Assembly: GCA_021646465.1 (NCBI GenBank)
Contig: SOET01000004.1
Span: 1 to 64,000 of the forward strand
Direction of reading: 5' to 3'
From: Candidatus Kuenenia hertensis
GTDB lineage: Bacteria > Planctomycetota > Brocadiia > Brocadiales > Brocadiaceae
DNA: 64,000 bases
Notes under the pieces: generated by a model
Told to the model about the DNA's origin: nothing
The model's input: the letters and a program-made list of their open reading frames with translations, nothing else
Database searches by the model: none
In this document: positions 44,784 through 52,831 of the stretch, in pieces
How positions within the stretch are numbered: position 1 is the first letter of the stretch
Layout: every line of letters starts with the position of its first letter
Position numbers and translations under genes: made by a program

Positions 44784-46307
44784 ATGGATAATCTTTTTAA
44801 AATCGTTTCGAATTTGGGTTCCCCAAAAATCATGGTTGTTGGAGATTTGATGCTTGATAAATATGTTTGGGGAGAAGTAAAACGTATTTCACAGGAAGCG
44901 CCTATACCAGTAATTAACGTATCTTCAGAAGACGTACGGCCCGGTGGTGCGGGGAGTGTTATCGCAAACCTAAAAATGCTGGGTGCACAGGTACTTGCCT
45001 GCGGAGTAATCGGAGATGATTCGTATGGCAATATTCTCCTGCAAATTCTTAAAGACATGAAGTATGATGTTGACGGCATTATTGTTGACAAAAGCCGTCC
45101 AACAACAATGAAAATGCGTTTAATGGGACATTTACAAACTGCAGGAAAAGGTGTGCAACAGCTACTGCGCGTCGATTATGAAAAGTCTCATTACATTTCT
45201 AAAGAAATAGAACAACAATTAAATGTTTACCTGAATGAAAAGATAAAAGAATGTGATATTGTCCTTGCATCGGATATGAACAAGGGCCTGCTTTCCGATT
45301 CACTATTAAAGACCATTATTACTCTTTGCCGCGAATATAAAAAGGTAATAATTGCAGACCCAAAACTTACAAGCAATTATTCGTGTTATCGTGGGGCTAC
45401 CGCCATTACTCCCAACAGGTTTGAAACAGAGTGCGCTACAGGAATTAAAATCACAGACAATGATAGTTTACACCGGGCTGCGAGCAAATTTGTCTCTGAC
45501 CTGGCATTGGAGTATTGCATTATCACCATCGACAGAGAAGGTATGTTTCTTTATCATAAAAACGGGGAAGGCAGAGTATTTCCTACCACCCCCAGATCTG
45601 TATATGATGTAACCGGTGCGGGAGATATGGTGCTTAGCATGTTTGGCATGGTAATTGGCGAGGGTTATAGTTTCGAAGAAGCTACATTGCTGGCAAATAT
45701 TGCGGCGGGAATTGAAGTGGGAAAAATTGGTGTTGTTCCGATAAGTAAAGATGAAATTCTTAATGAACTTGCAAGTGAGAACAATCAAAAGTCCGGCAAA
45801 ATTAAAACTGCTGAAATGCTTGAAAATATTTTAAAAGAACACCGGCGGAAAAATGATACGATTGTTTTTACAAACGGATGTTTCGATATTTTACATGTTG
45901 GCCACATAGAGTATCTCAAATTTGCCAGAAAACAGGGTGATTTATTGGTGGTCGGATTGAACGCTGACAGTTCAATAAAAAGACTTAAAGGGCCGAATCG
46001 ACCGATTGTTTCTGAAGAAGAACGCGCAAAAATGCTTGCTGCATTGGAAGACGTAACGTACGTGGTGCTGTTTGATGAATTAACGCCAATGAGTATTATC
46101 AAGTCTTTGAAACCGGATGTATTGGTGAAAGGTGAAGACTGGAAAGATGCGGGAGTGGTGGGACAGGAGTTTGTAGAGTCTTATGGTGGCAAAGTAGTAT
46201 TGGCTCCTTTGGTGGAAGGAATTTCAACCACTAATATTGTTTCCAGAATCATCAAGAAGCATAGCCAGAATGAATCATTGCATGATACGGTTACTCACAT
46301 ACATTAA
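44784..46307 (+). CDS. hldE: Bifunctional heptose 7-phosphate kinase / heptose 1-phosphate adenylyltransferase
   Basis: 507 aa. Residues about 1-325 are a ribokinase-fold kinase (VGDLMLDKYVWGEVKRISQEAP; DVTGAGDMVLSM); residues about 355-490 are the nucleotidyltransferase (FTNGCFDILHVGHIEYL; KGEDWKDAGVVGQEFV). Together they make ADP-D-glycero-beta-D-manno-heptose with GmhB acting between the two steps. The following gmhA and gmhB complete the pathway except for the epimerase HldD, which is not in the window. Confidence 0.96.
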   Translation: MDNLFKIVSNLGSPKIMVVGDLMLDKYVWGEVKRISQEAPIPVINVSSEDVRPGGAGSVIANLKMLGAQVLACGVIGDDSYGNILLQILKDMKYDVDGIIVDKSRPTTMKMRLMGHLQTAGKGVQQLLRVDYEKSHYISKEIEQQLNVYLNEKIKECDIVLASDMNKGLLSDSLLKTIITLCREYKKVIIADPKLTSNYSCYRGATAITPNRFETECATGIKITDNDSLHRAASKFVSDLALEYCIITIDREGMFLYHKNGEGRVFPTTPRSVYDVTGAGDMVLSMFGMVIGEGYSFEEATLLANIAAGIEVGKIGVVPISKDEILNELASENNQKSGKIKTAEMLENILKEHRRKNDTIVFTNGCFDILHVGHIEYLKFARKQGDLLVVGLNADSSIKRLKGPNRPIVSEEERAKMLAALEDVTYVVLFDELTPMSIIKSLKPDVLVKGEDWKDAGVVGQEFVESYGGKVVLAPLVEGISTTNIVSRIIKKHSQNESLHDTVTHIH

Positions 46308-46341
46308 AAAATGAGGCATGGATTTTAAATATATCCTGCTT

Positions 46342-46447
46342 GTTCCCAAACTCCTGTTTGGGAACACCATTTTAAAGAGAAACATGCAGAGACGCATTGC
46401 AATGCGTCTTTACTGTCCATTTACGCTCCCAAACAGGAGTTTTGGGG
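46342..46447. repeat. Nested palindromic repeats between hldE and gmhA
   Basis: Outer hairpin-like motifs at 46342-46365 (arms GTTCCCAAAC/GTTTGGGAAC) and a related partner at 46426-46447 (CTCCCAAACAGGAGTTTTGGGG) flank a perfect 20-bp palindrome at 46390-46409 (half-site AGACGCATTG). The inner half-site belongs to a REP-like class (AGACGCATTG/CAATGCGTCT) seen with RAYT elements in many genomes. It looks like one element inserted in another. Confidence 0.65.
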
Positions 46448-46494
46448 CTGGCAAATTCAAAAGGAATTACAGATAAGAGATTACGAAATTATTT

Positions 46495-47073
46495 ATGAAT
46501 GAAATTGAACAGCAATTACAAGATACTATAGATACCATGAAAGAACTATTGTCCACACACATTGAGATCGTCAGAAATGTGGCCGATGTAATAGTTAAGG
46601 CGTTTAAACATAATAATTATATGTATTTGATGGGGAATGGCGGGAGTGCTGCGGATGCACAACATATAGCGGGAGAAATGGTTGGCAGGTTCAAAATGAA
46701 CAGACGGCCTCTTCCGGCAGTTGCCCTGACAACTGATAGTTCAGTAATAACAGCAATTGCAAACGATTTCGGTTACGATCAGAGTTTCTCCAGGCAGGTT
46801 GAGGCGCTGGTAAGGGAAGGAGACGTCGTTATGGCTTTTACGACAAGCGGAAACTCAAAGAATATATTGAATGCGGTTAAAATTGCAAGAGGCTTAAGGG
46901 CAATAACAGTTGGTTTCACCGGAACTGACGGAGGGCTCTTGAAAAATGAGGTAGATTTTTGTATTAAAATTCCATCCACAAACACACCAAGAATACAGGA
47001 ATGCCACATCACCATTGGACATATTTTGTGTTCTATTGTAGAGAAAGAACTTTTTGGACCTGTTCCTGAATGA
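46495..47073 (+). CDS. gmhA: Sedoheptulose 7-phosphate isomerase (phosphoheptose isomerase)
   Basis: 192 aa SIS-domain enzyme. GNGGSAADAQHIAGEMVGRF, DQSFSRQVEALVREGDVVMAFTTSGNS and CHITIGHILCSIVE are diagnostic. First step of heptose precursor synthesis for the LPS inner core. The stop overlaps gmhB by 4 nt. Confidence 0.96.
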   Translation: MNEIEQQLQDTIDTMKELLSTHIEIVRNVADVIVKAFKHNNYMYLMGNGGSAADAQHIAGEMVGRFKMNRRPLPAVALTTDSSVITAIANDFGYDQSFSRQVEALVREGDVVMAFTTSGNSKNILNAVKIARGLRAITVGFTGTDGGLLKNEVDFCIKIPSTNTPRIQECHITIGHILCSIVEKELFGPVPE

Positions 47074-47633
47074 AAAAGAACAAGGCTGTATTTCTTGATC
47101 GGGACGGAACAATTGTTGCCCACATCCCCTATTTAAATTCTCCCAGGCAGTTGAAATTATTGCCTCATGCCGTTGAAGGTATCCGCCTTTTTAAGGAACA
47201 TGGTTATCTGGTTATTGTTGTGACGAATCAGTCAGGCATTGCAAGGGGATATTTTGATGAAGAGTCATTAATGCAAATTCATGACAAGCTGAAAAAAATA
47301 TTAACACAGGAAAAGGCAGAGGTGGATGATATCTATTATTGTCCGCATTACGCTGAAGGCATTGTCGAGCAATACAAGGTTCATTGCGAATGCAGAAAAC
47401 CACGGCCTAAGATGTTATTTGATGCCGCAAAACAATACAACATTGACTTGTCGCAATCCATAATGATTGGCGATTCTCAGGTAGATGTACTGGTTGGTAA
47501 AGAAGCCGGTTGTAAATCCATATTTATTCGGGATGCAAATCAGGTAAGCAATGGCGGTTTACACTTCGGGGCGGACTATGTTGTGAAAGACCTTCTGGAG
47601 GCGGCCCTGCTTGTCATTGAGAAAAAGAAATAG
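47070..47633 (+). CDS. gmhB: D-glycero-beta-D-manno-heptose 1,7-bisphosphate 7-phosphatase
   Basis: 187 aa HAD-family phosphatase. Motif I FLDRDGTIV, motif II VVTNQSG, and the zinc-binding CPHYAEGIVEQYKVHCECRKP with four ligands typical for GmhB. Motif IV is IGDSQVDVLVG. Translationally coupled to gmhA. Confidence 0.95.
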   Translation: MKKNKAVFLDRDGTIVAHIPYLNSPRQLKLLPHAVEGIRLFKEHGYLVIVVTNQSGIARGYFDEESLMQIHDKLKKILTQEKAEVDDIYYCPHYAEGIVEQYKVHCECRKPRPKMLFDAAKQYNIDLSQSIMIGDSQVDVLVGKEAGCKSIFIRDANQVSNGGLHFGADYVVKDLLEAALLVIEKKK

Positions 47634-47730
47634 AAAGTGAGCTTTTTAAAACATGACTTCAAATGGATATATTGTTTAAACTGCGAAACTCGAAAAGCAT
47701 GCAGGATTCAAAAATGTCGATTTATTTTTA

Positions 47731-48426
47731 ATGCAGAGGTGGAAAAATCAGTATCTAATGGATCGGATATTTGAACCGGAACTTATGGTTGGCGATGGTC
47801 AGGCGTATGCATATGCGCATGCGGATTTTAGCGAACCGCATAATAATTTTATAAAAATGTTTCAGAAACAACATTGTAATCAGGAAATGGATGGTTATGT
47901 TCTTGATATTGGTTGTGGGCCGGGAGATATTATGTTTCGGTTTGCCCGCGCTCACTCCAATTGTATTATCCATGGTATTGATGGTTCTGATGCAATGATT
48001 CGTTATGGGAAAAAGTTTCTTGAAAACGCAAGTGATATTCAGCATCGCATTGTATTTATTCAAGGGATATTACCGGAAAAGATTCTTCCCAGGAAAAAAT
48101 ATGATGCAGTCATTAGTAACAGTTTTCTCCACCATCTTCATAATCCACACGTGCTCTGGAATGTCATCAAAAAATATGCGGTGCCGGGTGCGCCAATATT
48201 TATCATGGATTTAAGAAGACCAAAAAGTATTGATGATGCGCAACGATTGATGAAAACTTATGTGGCAAATGAACCGGAAGTGTTAAGGAAAGATTTTTAC
48301 CATTCATTGCTTGCCGCTTTTGAAGTGGAGGAAATTATTGAACAATTGAAAATTGCAGGGTTAAGTCATTTGTCCGTAAATATTGCAAGTGACCGTCATG
48401 TCATTGTTTCAGGATACATGAAGTAA
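47731..48426 (+). CDS. Class I SAM-dependent methyltransferase
   Basis: 231 aa. SAM-binding motif I VLDIGCGPGDIMFRFARAH, an acidic motif II (IIHGIDGSDAMI), and SNSFLHHLHNP in motif IV position. Substrate is unknown. About 100 nt after gmhB in the same direction, so it may be read with the heptose genes or alone. Confidence 0.82.
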   Translation: MQRWKNQYLMDRIFEPELMVGDGQAYAYAHADFSEPHNNFIKMFQKQHCNQEMDGYVLDIGCGPGDIMFRFARAHSNCIIHGIDGSDAMIRYGKKFLENASDIQHRIVFIQGILPEKILPRKKYDAVISNSFLHHLHNPHVLWNVIKKYAVPGAPIFIMDLRRPKSIDDAQRLMKTYVANEPEVLRKDFYHSLLAAFEVEEIIEQLKIAGLSHLSVNIASDRHVIVSGYMK

Positions 48427-48440
48427 AATTCTTTTATGAC

Positions 48441-48469
48441 TTGACAAGGTAAAAAATTTTTTTTATTGT
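48441..48469 (+). promoter_or_regulatory. Promoter of the J-domain gene
   Basis: TTGACA (48441-48446) and TATTGT (48464-48469) with 17-nt spacing, immediately followed by an inverted repeat that could be an operator. Confidence 0.6.
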
Positions 48470-48489
48470 AACTACAAAATATTGTAGTT
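48470..48489 (+). promoter_or_regulatory. Inverted repeat at the transcription start of the J-domain gene
   Basis: Perfect 8-bp arms AACTACAA (48470-48477) and TTGTAGTT (48482-48489) with a 4-nt spacer, starting directly after the -10 box. Position suits a repressor operator or a 5' hairpin. Confidence 0.5.
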
Positions 48490-48533
48490 CCTTATTTCCT
48501 GTATACCAGCGGTAATAGTGAGAAAGGAGAAAT

Positions 48534-49319
48534 ATGCCAAAAACAATATCAGGGACAGAACTTCTCAATGATTGCCGCTTGCTGTTTGGTTCTGACATTA
48601 CAAACATTACCAGTTTTTTGCAAAATATGGCGCCTTCAGAACTCAAGATGGTTTACAGGAGAAAGGCATTTGAGACACATCCGGACAGGGCAAAGATACT
48701 GGGAAGGTTGGAATCTGAGATGATGACCCACTTTAAGGAAGTGGTTCTGGCATATGAAAGATTGAATCTTTTCATACAGCGTCAGAGTATGAAAGGACTT
48801 ATTATCGGAGATACAGCAACGAAGCAAAAGAAGGATACGCAAAAGACTGTCTGGAACACAGCACCTGATAAAAAGCAAAATATCACTACGGAACATTTTT
48901 ACAAAGGAGAAATCCCGAAACGGAAACTGCTGATTGGACAATATTTGTATTATTCCGGCATAATTTCATGGAGGACTTTGTTGTCCGCGATTTTTTGGCA
49001 AAGGCGACAAAGACCTCTTATCGGACAACTTGCCCGGGAATGGAAAATACTGACCACTGAAGATATCCGAAAAATTCTGACAACAAGAAACTACCGTGAA
49101 AAATTTGCTGAATATGCGTGCCGAAACGGTTTTATAACGCATTTTCAATATTTGGCTCTTATGGGAAGGCAACGTATGCTTCAACGCCCATTTGGAGAAT
49201 TTTTTTTACAACAGAACATTTTAAGTGCCAAAGAACTGGATGAATTAATAAAAAGACAGCGGGCATGGAACAGGGAGGTTGTGAAAATGATTAACCCTAT
49301 GGAATGTGTTTTTTGGTGA
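48534..49319 (+). CDS. J-domain protein with MshEN/GspE-N-like repeats
   Basis: 261 aa. Residues about 30-85 form a J-domain (MVYRRKAFETHPDR, His-Pro-Asp at 49-51) able to stimulate Hsp70 ATPase. Residues about 140-255 contain three copies of a helical pattern (LLIGQYLYYSGIISWRTLL; LIGQLAREWKILTTEDI; PFGEFFLQQNILSAKEL) resembling the N-terminal domains of type II secretion/pilus ATPases, some of which bind cyclic di-GMP. Strong ribosome binding site AGAAAGGAG. Function unknown; cytoplasmic. Confidence 0.75.
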   Translation: MPKTISGTELLNDCRLLFGSDITNITSFLQNMAPSELKMVYRRKAFETHPDRAKILGRLESEMMTHFKEVVLAYERLNLFIQRQSMKGLIIGDTATKQKKDTQKTVWNTAPDKKQNITTEHFYKGEIPKRKLLIGQYLYYSGIISWRTLLSAIFWQRRQRPLIGQLAREWKILTTEDIRKILTTRNYREKFAEYACRNGFITHFQYLALMGRQRMLQRPFGEFFLQQNILSAKELDELIKRQRAWNREVVKMINPMECVFW

Positions 49320-49716
49320 TTTCAATGCGAAATGTGTTTATCGTAATACTTAGTTTTTTGAAAATGCACTGCGGCGAAACATTTACTGTAGCTGGCATAA
49401 ATACACCTATACCTGAACCCGCAAATGCCTCTCTCTTGCTATTTGCAAAAAATTTGGAATATCCCCTCATATTCTCGTCTTTCCATACTACAATTACGCT
49501 AGGTTACACTAGTTCTGCAACAAATTCAAAATAACCTGCTTCCCCGCCCCGCTTGCGGATATACACAAACAGGCTGTTTGAGCGATTAAAACACAAGCAG
49601 GATGCTTGTGATACAATGCACTGATAGGAAACTGAGTTAAACGAAACGAGGAATACTGGGCAGTGTGTGAATTGGTAAAGAACTGACTGGATAAGGCGAG
49701 GTCTGTATGGCGTTCT
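49320..49716. other. Degenerate intergenic stretch
   Basis: About 400 nt after the J-domain gene without a supported gene. Short frames here are not protein-like. It leads into the REP-like element and may be eroded accessory DNA. Confidence 0.4.
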
Positions 49717-49765
49717 GTAGATGCAATTCGATTCCCTTTCTCTTCGAGTCATGAATTGCATCTGC
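49717..49765 (+). repeat. REP-like hairpin upstream of the RAYT gene (copy 1)
   Basis: GTAG followed by a long hairpin: arms GTAGATGCAATTC and GAATTGCATCTGC (12 of 13 pairs) around a loop containing CCCTTTCTCTTCGAGTCAT. A GTAG-headed palindrome is the typical substrate of REP-associated tyrosine transposases. A second copy with the same loop lies at 50060-50106. Confidence 0.7.
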
Positions 49766-49800
49766 AAATACAATAAAATTTGCAAACGAACACATACCCA

Positions 49801-50060
49801 ATGAACAATACAAAGTTTAGAAAATCCATACGGCTGAAAGAATATGATTATTCAATGGAAGGGGCATATTTTATAACAATATGCACTTACGATAGAGAAT
49901 GTATGCTGGGTAACGTGGCAGACGATGAAATGCTTTTAAACCAATTCGGAAATATCGTTTTAGAATGCTGGAATAGTTTGACGGGACGTTATACCAATAT
50001 CGAATTAGATAAATTTGTTGTAATGCCCAATCACATTCATGGGATTATTAAAATCATCGA
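49801..50060 (+). pseudogene. REP-associated tyrosine transposase (RAYT/Y1), broken
   Basis: ATG at 49801 gives MNNTKFRKSIRLKEYDYSMEGAYFITICTYDRE and the HUH motif VMPNHIHGIIKII. This is the N-terminal half of the Y1 transposase family. The coding sequence is interrupted at about 50060 by a REP-like hairpin, so the helix with the catalytic Tyr is missing. The open frame continues to 50235 but with unrelated residues. Confidence 0.85.
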
Positions 50061-50106
50061 TAGGGCAATGCGTTTCACTTTCTCTACGAGTCATGAATCG
50101 CCCTTA
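50060..50106 (+). repeat. REP-like hairpin inside the RAYT relic (copy 2)
   Basis: Arms TAGGGCAATGCG and CATGAATCGCCCTTA surround the loop TTTCACTTTCTCTACGAGT, nearly the same loop as in the copy at 49717-49765 (CTTTCTCT-CGAGTCATGAAT shared). The element sits exactly where the RAYT protein loses homology. Confidence 0.7.
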
Positions 50107-50235
50107 CAAAACCGCAAGGCGCTGGACGATATAGTACTCGGCCTTCTCGGACTGACTCGGGAGGAACGGAAAGAAGTCTACTGGGTGGTGTGTGGACCGG
50201 TAAAGAGCCGGCTTGAGAAGACAAGGAGTGTGTGA
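50107..50235 (+). pseudogene. C-terminal relic of an Eco57I/COG1002-type DNA methyltransferase
   Basis: Reads in frame as NRKALDDIVLGLLGLTREER...VKSRLEKTRSV to a stop at 50235. The pattern LDxxVLxxLGLTxEERxEVY...VKxRLEKxRSV is typical of the C-terminal end of type II/IIG DNA methyltransferases. The rest of the gene is gone. The downstream 110-aa gene starts within its stop codon, as it would have in the intact operon. Confidence 0.55.
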
Positions 50236-50564
50236 AAGTGATGAATGAAATGCCCACTTTTCAAGAAGAAAAAGATTATATACAGCTGCTTGAGACGTTA
50301 ATCAAAGTTGCAGAGGCGCAGAAATCCCTGAGTGTTGCTACAATGAAACTTATTATGGTTGCTATGGCGAATATTATCAAGGCTTATTGCCAGATGTTTG
50401 TAAAATCTAAAGATATCATTCAGAAGGATGAAGATAGTGGGTTCGTATTGGAACTTTTCTCCAGAATGAGCTTTAAGCATTCAGTAATTGTTATCTCCGA
50501 TGTTGTGAATGGAATCAAAATTAAGGAATCAAGAACGACAACGGAGGGCAGGCAATTTGAATAA
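50232..50564 (+). CDS. Small protein of unknown function
   Basis: 110 aa, GTG start at 50232 overlapping the methyltransferase relic stop (GTGA). Mostly helical, with LLETLIKVAEAQKSLSVATMKLIMVAMANIIKAYCQM amphipathic/hydrophobic helices. Family not recognised. Position suggests it was the partner of the lost methyltransferase gene. Confidence 0.4.
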   Translation: MKVMNEMPTFQEEKDYIQLLETLIKVAEAQKSLSVATMKLIMVAMANIIKAYCQMFVKSKDIIQKDEDSGFVLELFSRMSFKHSVIVISDVVNGIKIKESRTTTEGRQFE

Positions 50565-50832
50565 TGCTTTATCTGTATCTTCAAAATCGCAAATGCTTCT
50601 CAGGGGAGCTACGGAAGAGGAAGTTGAGATTACAGTCAGAACGGGCACAAGAGAACCTGCTAAATTGGGGAGATTCAAATCAAGGCATTCCTTTGTATTT
50701 AATTCGTTTTCACCCGTAAACCAGAAATTTTATAAATACAAAACAGTAGAATCCATATTTGCAGATGAACCAGAAAAAATTACAATAGTAACTGTAAAAG
50801 TTTACTTTACTAATTCGGAGGTAACACAATGA
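50557..50832 (+). CDS. DUF4258-like protein (possible toxin-type)
   Basis: 92 aa from a TTG start at 50557, preceded by GGAGG; an ATG at 50509 gives 107 aa but begins inside the previous gene. The core SSKSQMLLRGATEEEVEITV...AKLGRFKSRHSFVFN...FYKYKTVESIF resembles DUF4258-type small proteins found beside DUF2283. The stop overlaps the DUF2283 start by 4 nt. Activity as a toxin is only suggested by this pairing. Confidence 0.5.
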   Translation: MNNALSVSSKSQMLLRGATEEEVEITVRTGTREPAKLGRFKSRHSFVFNSFSPVNQKFYKYKTVESIFADEPEKITIVTVKVYFTNSEVTQ

Positions 50833-51056
50833 AAATACAATATGACTCGGAAGTTGATGCATTATATATCGAATTCAGGCATCTTGAACCAGGAACTGCC
50901 GAAAGCAGGGAGTTAAGTGAAGACGTTACTGCTAACTATGGACCTGATGAAAAACTTGCCGGTTTAGAAATTTTAAACGCCAGTGTTGTACTGGGGGAAG
51001 AACTTTTGGGCAAAATAATTGTAGAAGTGATTCCTTCACATCATACGATTGCTTAG
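50829..51056 (+). CDS. DUF2283 protein
   Basis: 75 aa. Clear DUF2283 pattern: MKIQYDSEVDALYIEFRH, ELSEDVTANYGPDEKLAGLEILNAS. Small beta-sheet protein commonly paired with DUF4258 or other small ORFs and assumed to be an antitoxin-like partner. Strong ribosome binding site GGAGG, ATGA overlap with the previous gene. Confidence 0.85.
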   Translation: MKIQYDSEVDALYIEFRHLEPGTAESRELSEDVTANYGPDEKLAGLEILNASVVLGEELLGKIIVEVIPSHHTIA

Positions 51057-51110
51057 AACTTATTCTGCATTTTATATGGAATTTTGGAAGCAGTAGATTT
51101 GAGAAAAAAT

Positions 51111-51296
51111 ATGAAAACAGGTTATAAGATTTTTCAGGATGCCTCCGAACTCCTTTTACCGCGATTGGTAGATGAACAAATTTCTATGTATGAGCTTGTA
51201 GAGGTAATTCATGAATCGCAGAGAAAACGAAGTGCATTGCCTCTACAATTGCCAAATTCTTGCAGGTGCGTATTTATTAAATATAAAGATAAATAA
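51111..51296 (+). CDS. Short hypothetical ORF, doubtful
   Basis: 61 aa from ATG at 51111 (MKTGYKIFQDASELLLPRLVDEQISMYE). Not recognised. It sits between the DUF2283 gene and a helicase stub; stop codon abuts the next ATG. Could be a real small protein or eroded sequence. Confidence 0.3.
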   Translation: MKTGYKIFQDASELLLPRLVDEQISMYELVEVIHESQRKRSALPLQLPNSCRCVFIKYKDK

Positions 51297-51503
51297 ATGA
51301 CCCCTCAAAAAATCATAGATAACAGCAATGTAAAGTTAGCCACCTTTATCAATGGAGTCCTGAAGGAAATTCCTAACACACAGATTGAAATTGCCACCGC
51401 CTATTTTAACATCCGGGCATTTGCTTTCATAATGAACAATATTCAGGACGTCAGATGTTTTCGCCTGCTTCCCGGAAAGGCGCCTGAGGAATCCCCATCA
51501 TAA
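51297..51503 (+). pseudogene. N-terminal stub of a PLD-like/helicase protein
   Basis: 68 aa: IDNSNVKLATFINGVLKEIPNTQIEIATAYFNIRAFAFI...FRLLPGKAPEES. This matches the start of large SNF2/DEAD-type helicases with an N-terminal phospholipase D-like domain (IATAYFN, RLLLGxxPE). The remainder (usually over 900 aa) is missing, so it is a relic of a defence or restriction island. Confidence 0.65.
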
Positions 51504-51541
51504 AATCCTGAATTATTAAGGCTGATTATTATTGATTTTTC

Positions 51542-52831
51542 ATGATTTACTTAAAATTTAATTCAAAGCTAATAGTTATATTATCAGTGTATTTCCTGAT
51601 AGGGATATGGATCAGTTACACTTTTTTAAAGCCGGAAAAAACTGATGAAATTGTTTTTAGTGTTGGTGCGGGTACAAAAGAAATTTCCTTCATTAAAGAA
51701 ATAATTACGGAGTATGAAAAGGAAAACCCTGGAATAAAAGTAAAATTAAATACCCTTCCCTCTCCCACAGATCAGCAACATCACTATTATCTTTCCACGT
51801 TAGGCGCCCGTACTAAAAATGTAGACATTATGCGAATCGATACTATTTGGATTCCTGAGTTCGCATCCGCAAATTGGCTTGAACCACTGGATTCACTCCT
51901 GAGCGCAGAGGAACGAAATTCCTTTATTCCTATAACGGAAAAAACGAATGTGTTTAATCGTAATCTTTACGCGATTCCCTGGAATATTAATGTTGGCCTC
52001 CTCTATTATAGAAAAGATTTTCTTGAGAAATACCATTTTTCTCTGCCTGTTACGTGGAAGCAATTTGTGACAGTATGTGAAAAAATTTCAGAAATGGAGA
52101 ATGTTTACGGATATTTATGGCAGGGCAAACAGTATGAAGGATTGGTGTGTAATTTTATTGAATTTATCGGCAGTAACAATGGTCAAATAATTGATGATGA
52201 TGGTAATGTTGTGATAAATTCAGCCAAAAACAAAACAGCCCTCAGCCTTATGCATGATTTGATCTGGAAATATAAAATTTCGCCGCAAAATACCTATAGT
52301 GAACTTATGGAAGAGTCTTCACGGCATTTGTTTCAGCAGGGCAAGGGACTTTTTTTGCGAAACTGGACTTACGTGTGGGATTTATGCCAGGAAGACATGC
52401 TGCTGAAAAACAAAGTAGGAGTATCCCTTTTACCGAAGTTTGAGAACGGCTCGTTTGCTTCCGTATGCGGAGGCTGGCATTTGGCAATGAATGCAAACTC
52501 AGAAAAAAAGAAGCAGGCATGGAAACTAATTGAATTTTTAACCTCCGCTGAAGTACAAAAAAAATTAGCGATGAATTTATCGTGGGCGCCTACAAGAAGT
52601 TTATTATACAATGATGCGGAATTGATTGAAAAATTACCTTTTCTTCTCATGGTAGAACAATCAATTAAAAATATCCAGGTACGGCCAAATGTGCCGTATT
52701 ATCAATGGATTAGCGATGTTTTGCAGAAATATATCAATAAAGTACTATCTCATCAGATGGAAATTCGGGAGGCATTGAAAATCATGCAGGATAAAATAGA
52801 AAGGATTAAAAATGATTTTGCAAAGGGATAG
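51542..52831 (+). CDS. Sugar ABC transporter substrate-binding protein
   Basis: 429 aa, MalE/trehalose-binding family. N-terminal membrane anchor or uncleaved signal (about 11-31, no lipobox Cys). The solute-binding-protein hallmarks EIITEYEKENPGIKVK, NVDIMRIDTIWIPEFASANWLEPLD and FASVCGGWHLAMNANSEKKKQAWKLIEFL are present. It would capture a disaccharide-like solute outside the inner membrane. First gene of the solute cluster and overlaps the permease gene by 20 nt. Confidence 0.9.
   Translation: MIYLKFNSKLIVILSVYFLIGIWISYTFLKPEKTDEIVFSVGAGTKEISFIKEIITEYEKENPGIKVKLNTLPSPTDQQHHYYLSTLGARTKNVDIMRIDTIWIPEFASANWLEPLDSLLSAEERNSFIPITEKTNVFNRNLYAIPWNINVGLLYYRKDFLEKYHFSLPVTWKQFVTVCEKISEMENVYGYLWQGKQYEGLVCNFIEFIGSNNGQIIDDDGNVVINSAKNKTALSLMHDLIWKYKISPQNTYSELMEESSRHLFQQGKGLFLRNWTYVWDLCQEDMLLKNKVGVSLLPKFENGSFASVCGGWHLAMNANSEKKKQAWKLIEFLTSAEVQKKLAMNLSWAPTRSLLYNDAELIEKLPFLLMVEQSIKNIQVRPNVPYYQWISDVLQKYINKVLSHQMEIREALKIMQDKIERIKNDFAKG

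Noticed and set aside
49304-49534. 76-aa frame after the J-domain gene
   Set aside because: Begins inside the J-domain gene, lacks a ribosome binding site, and the composition looks like eroded DNA.
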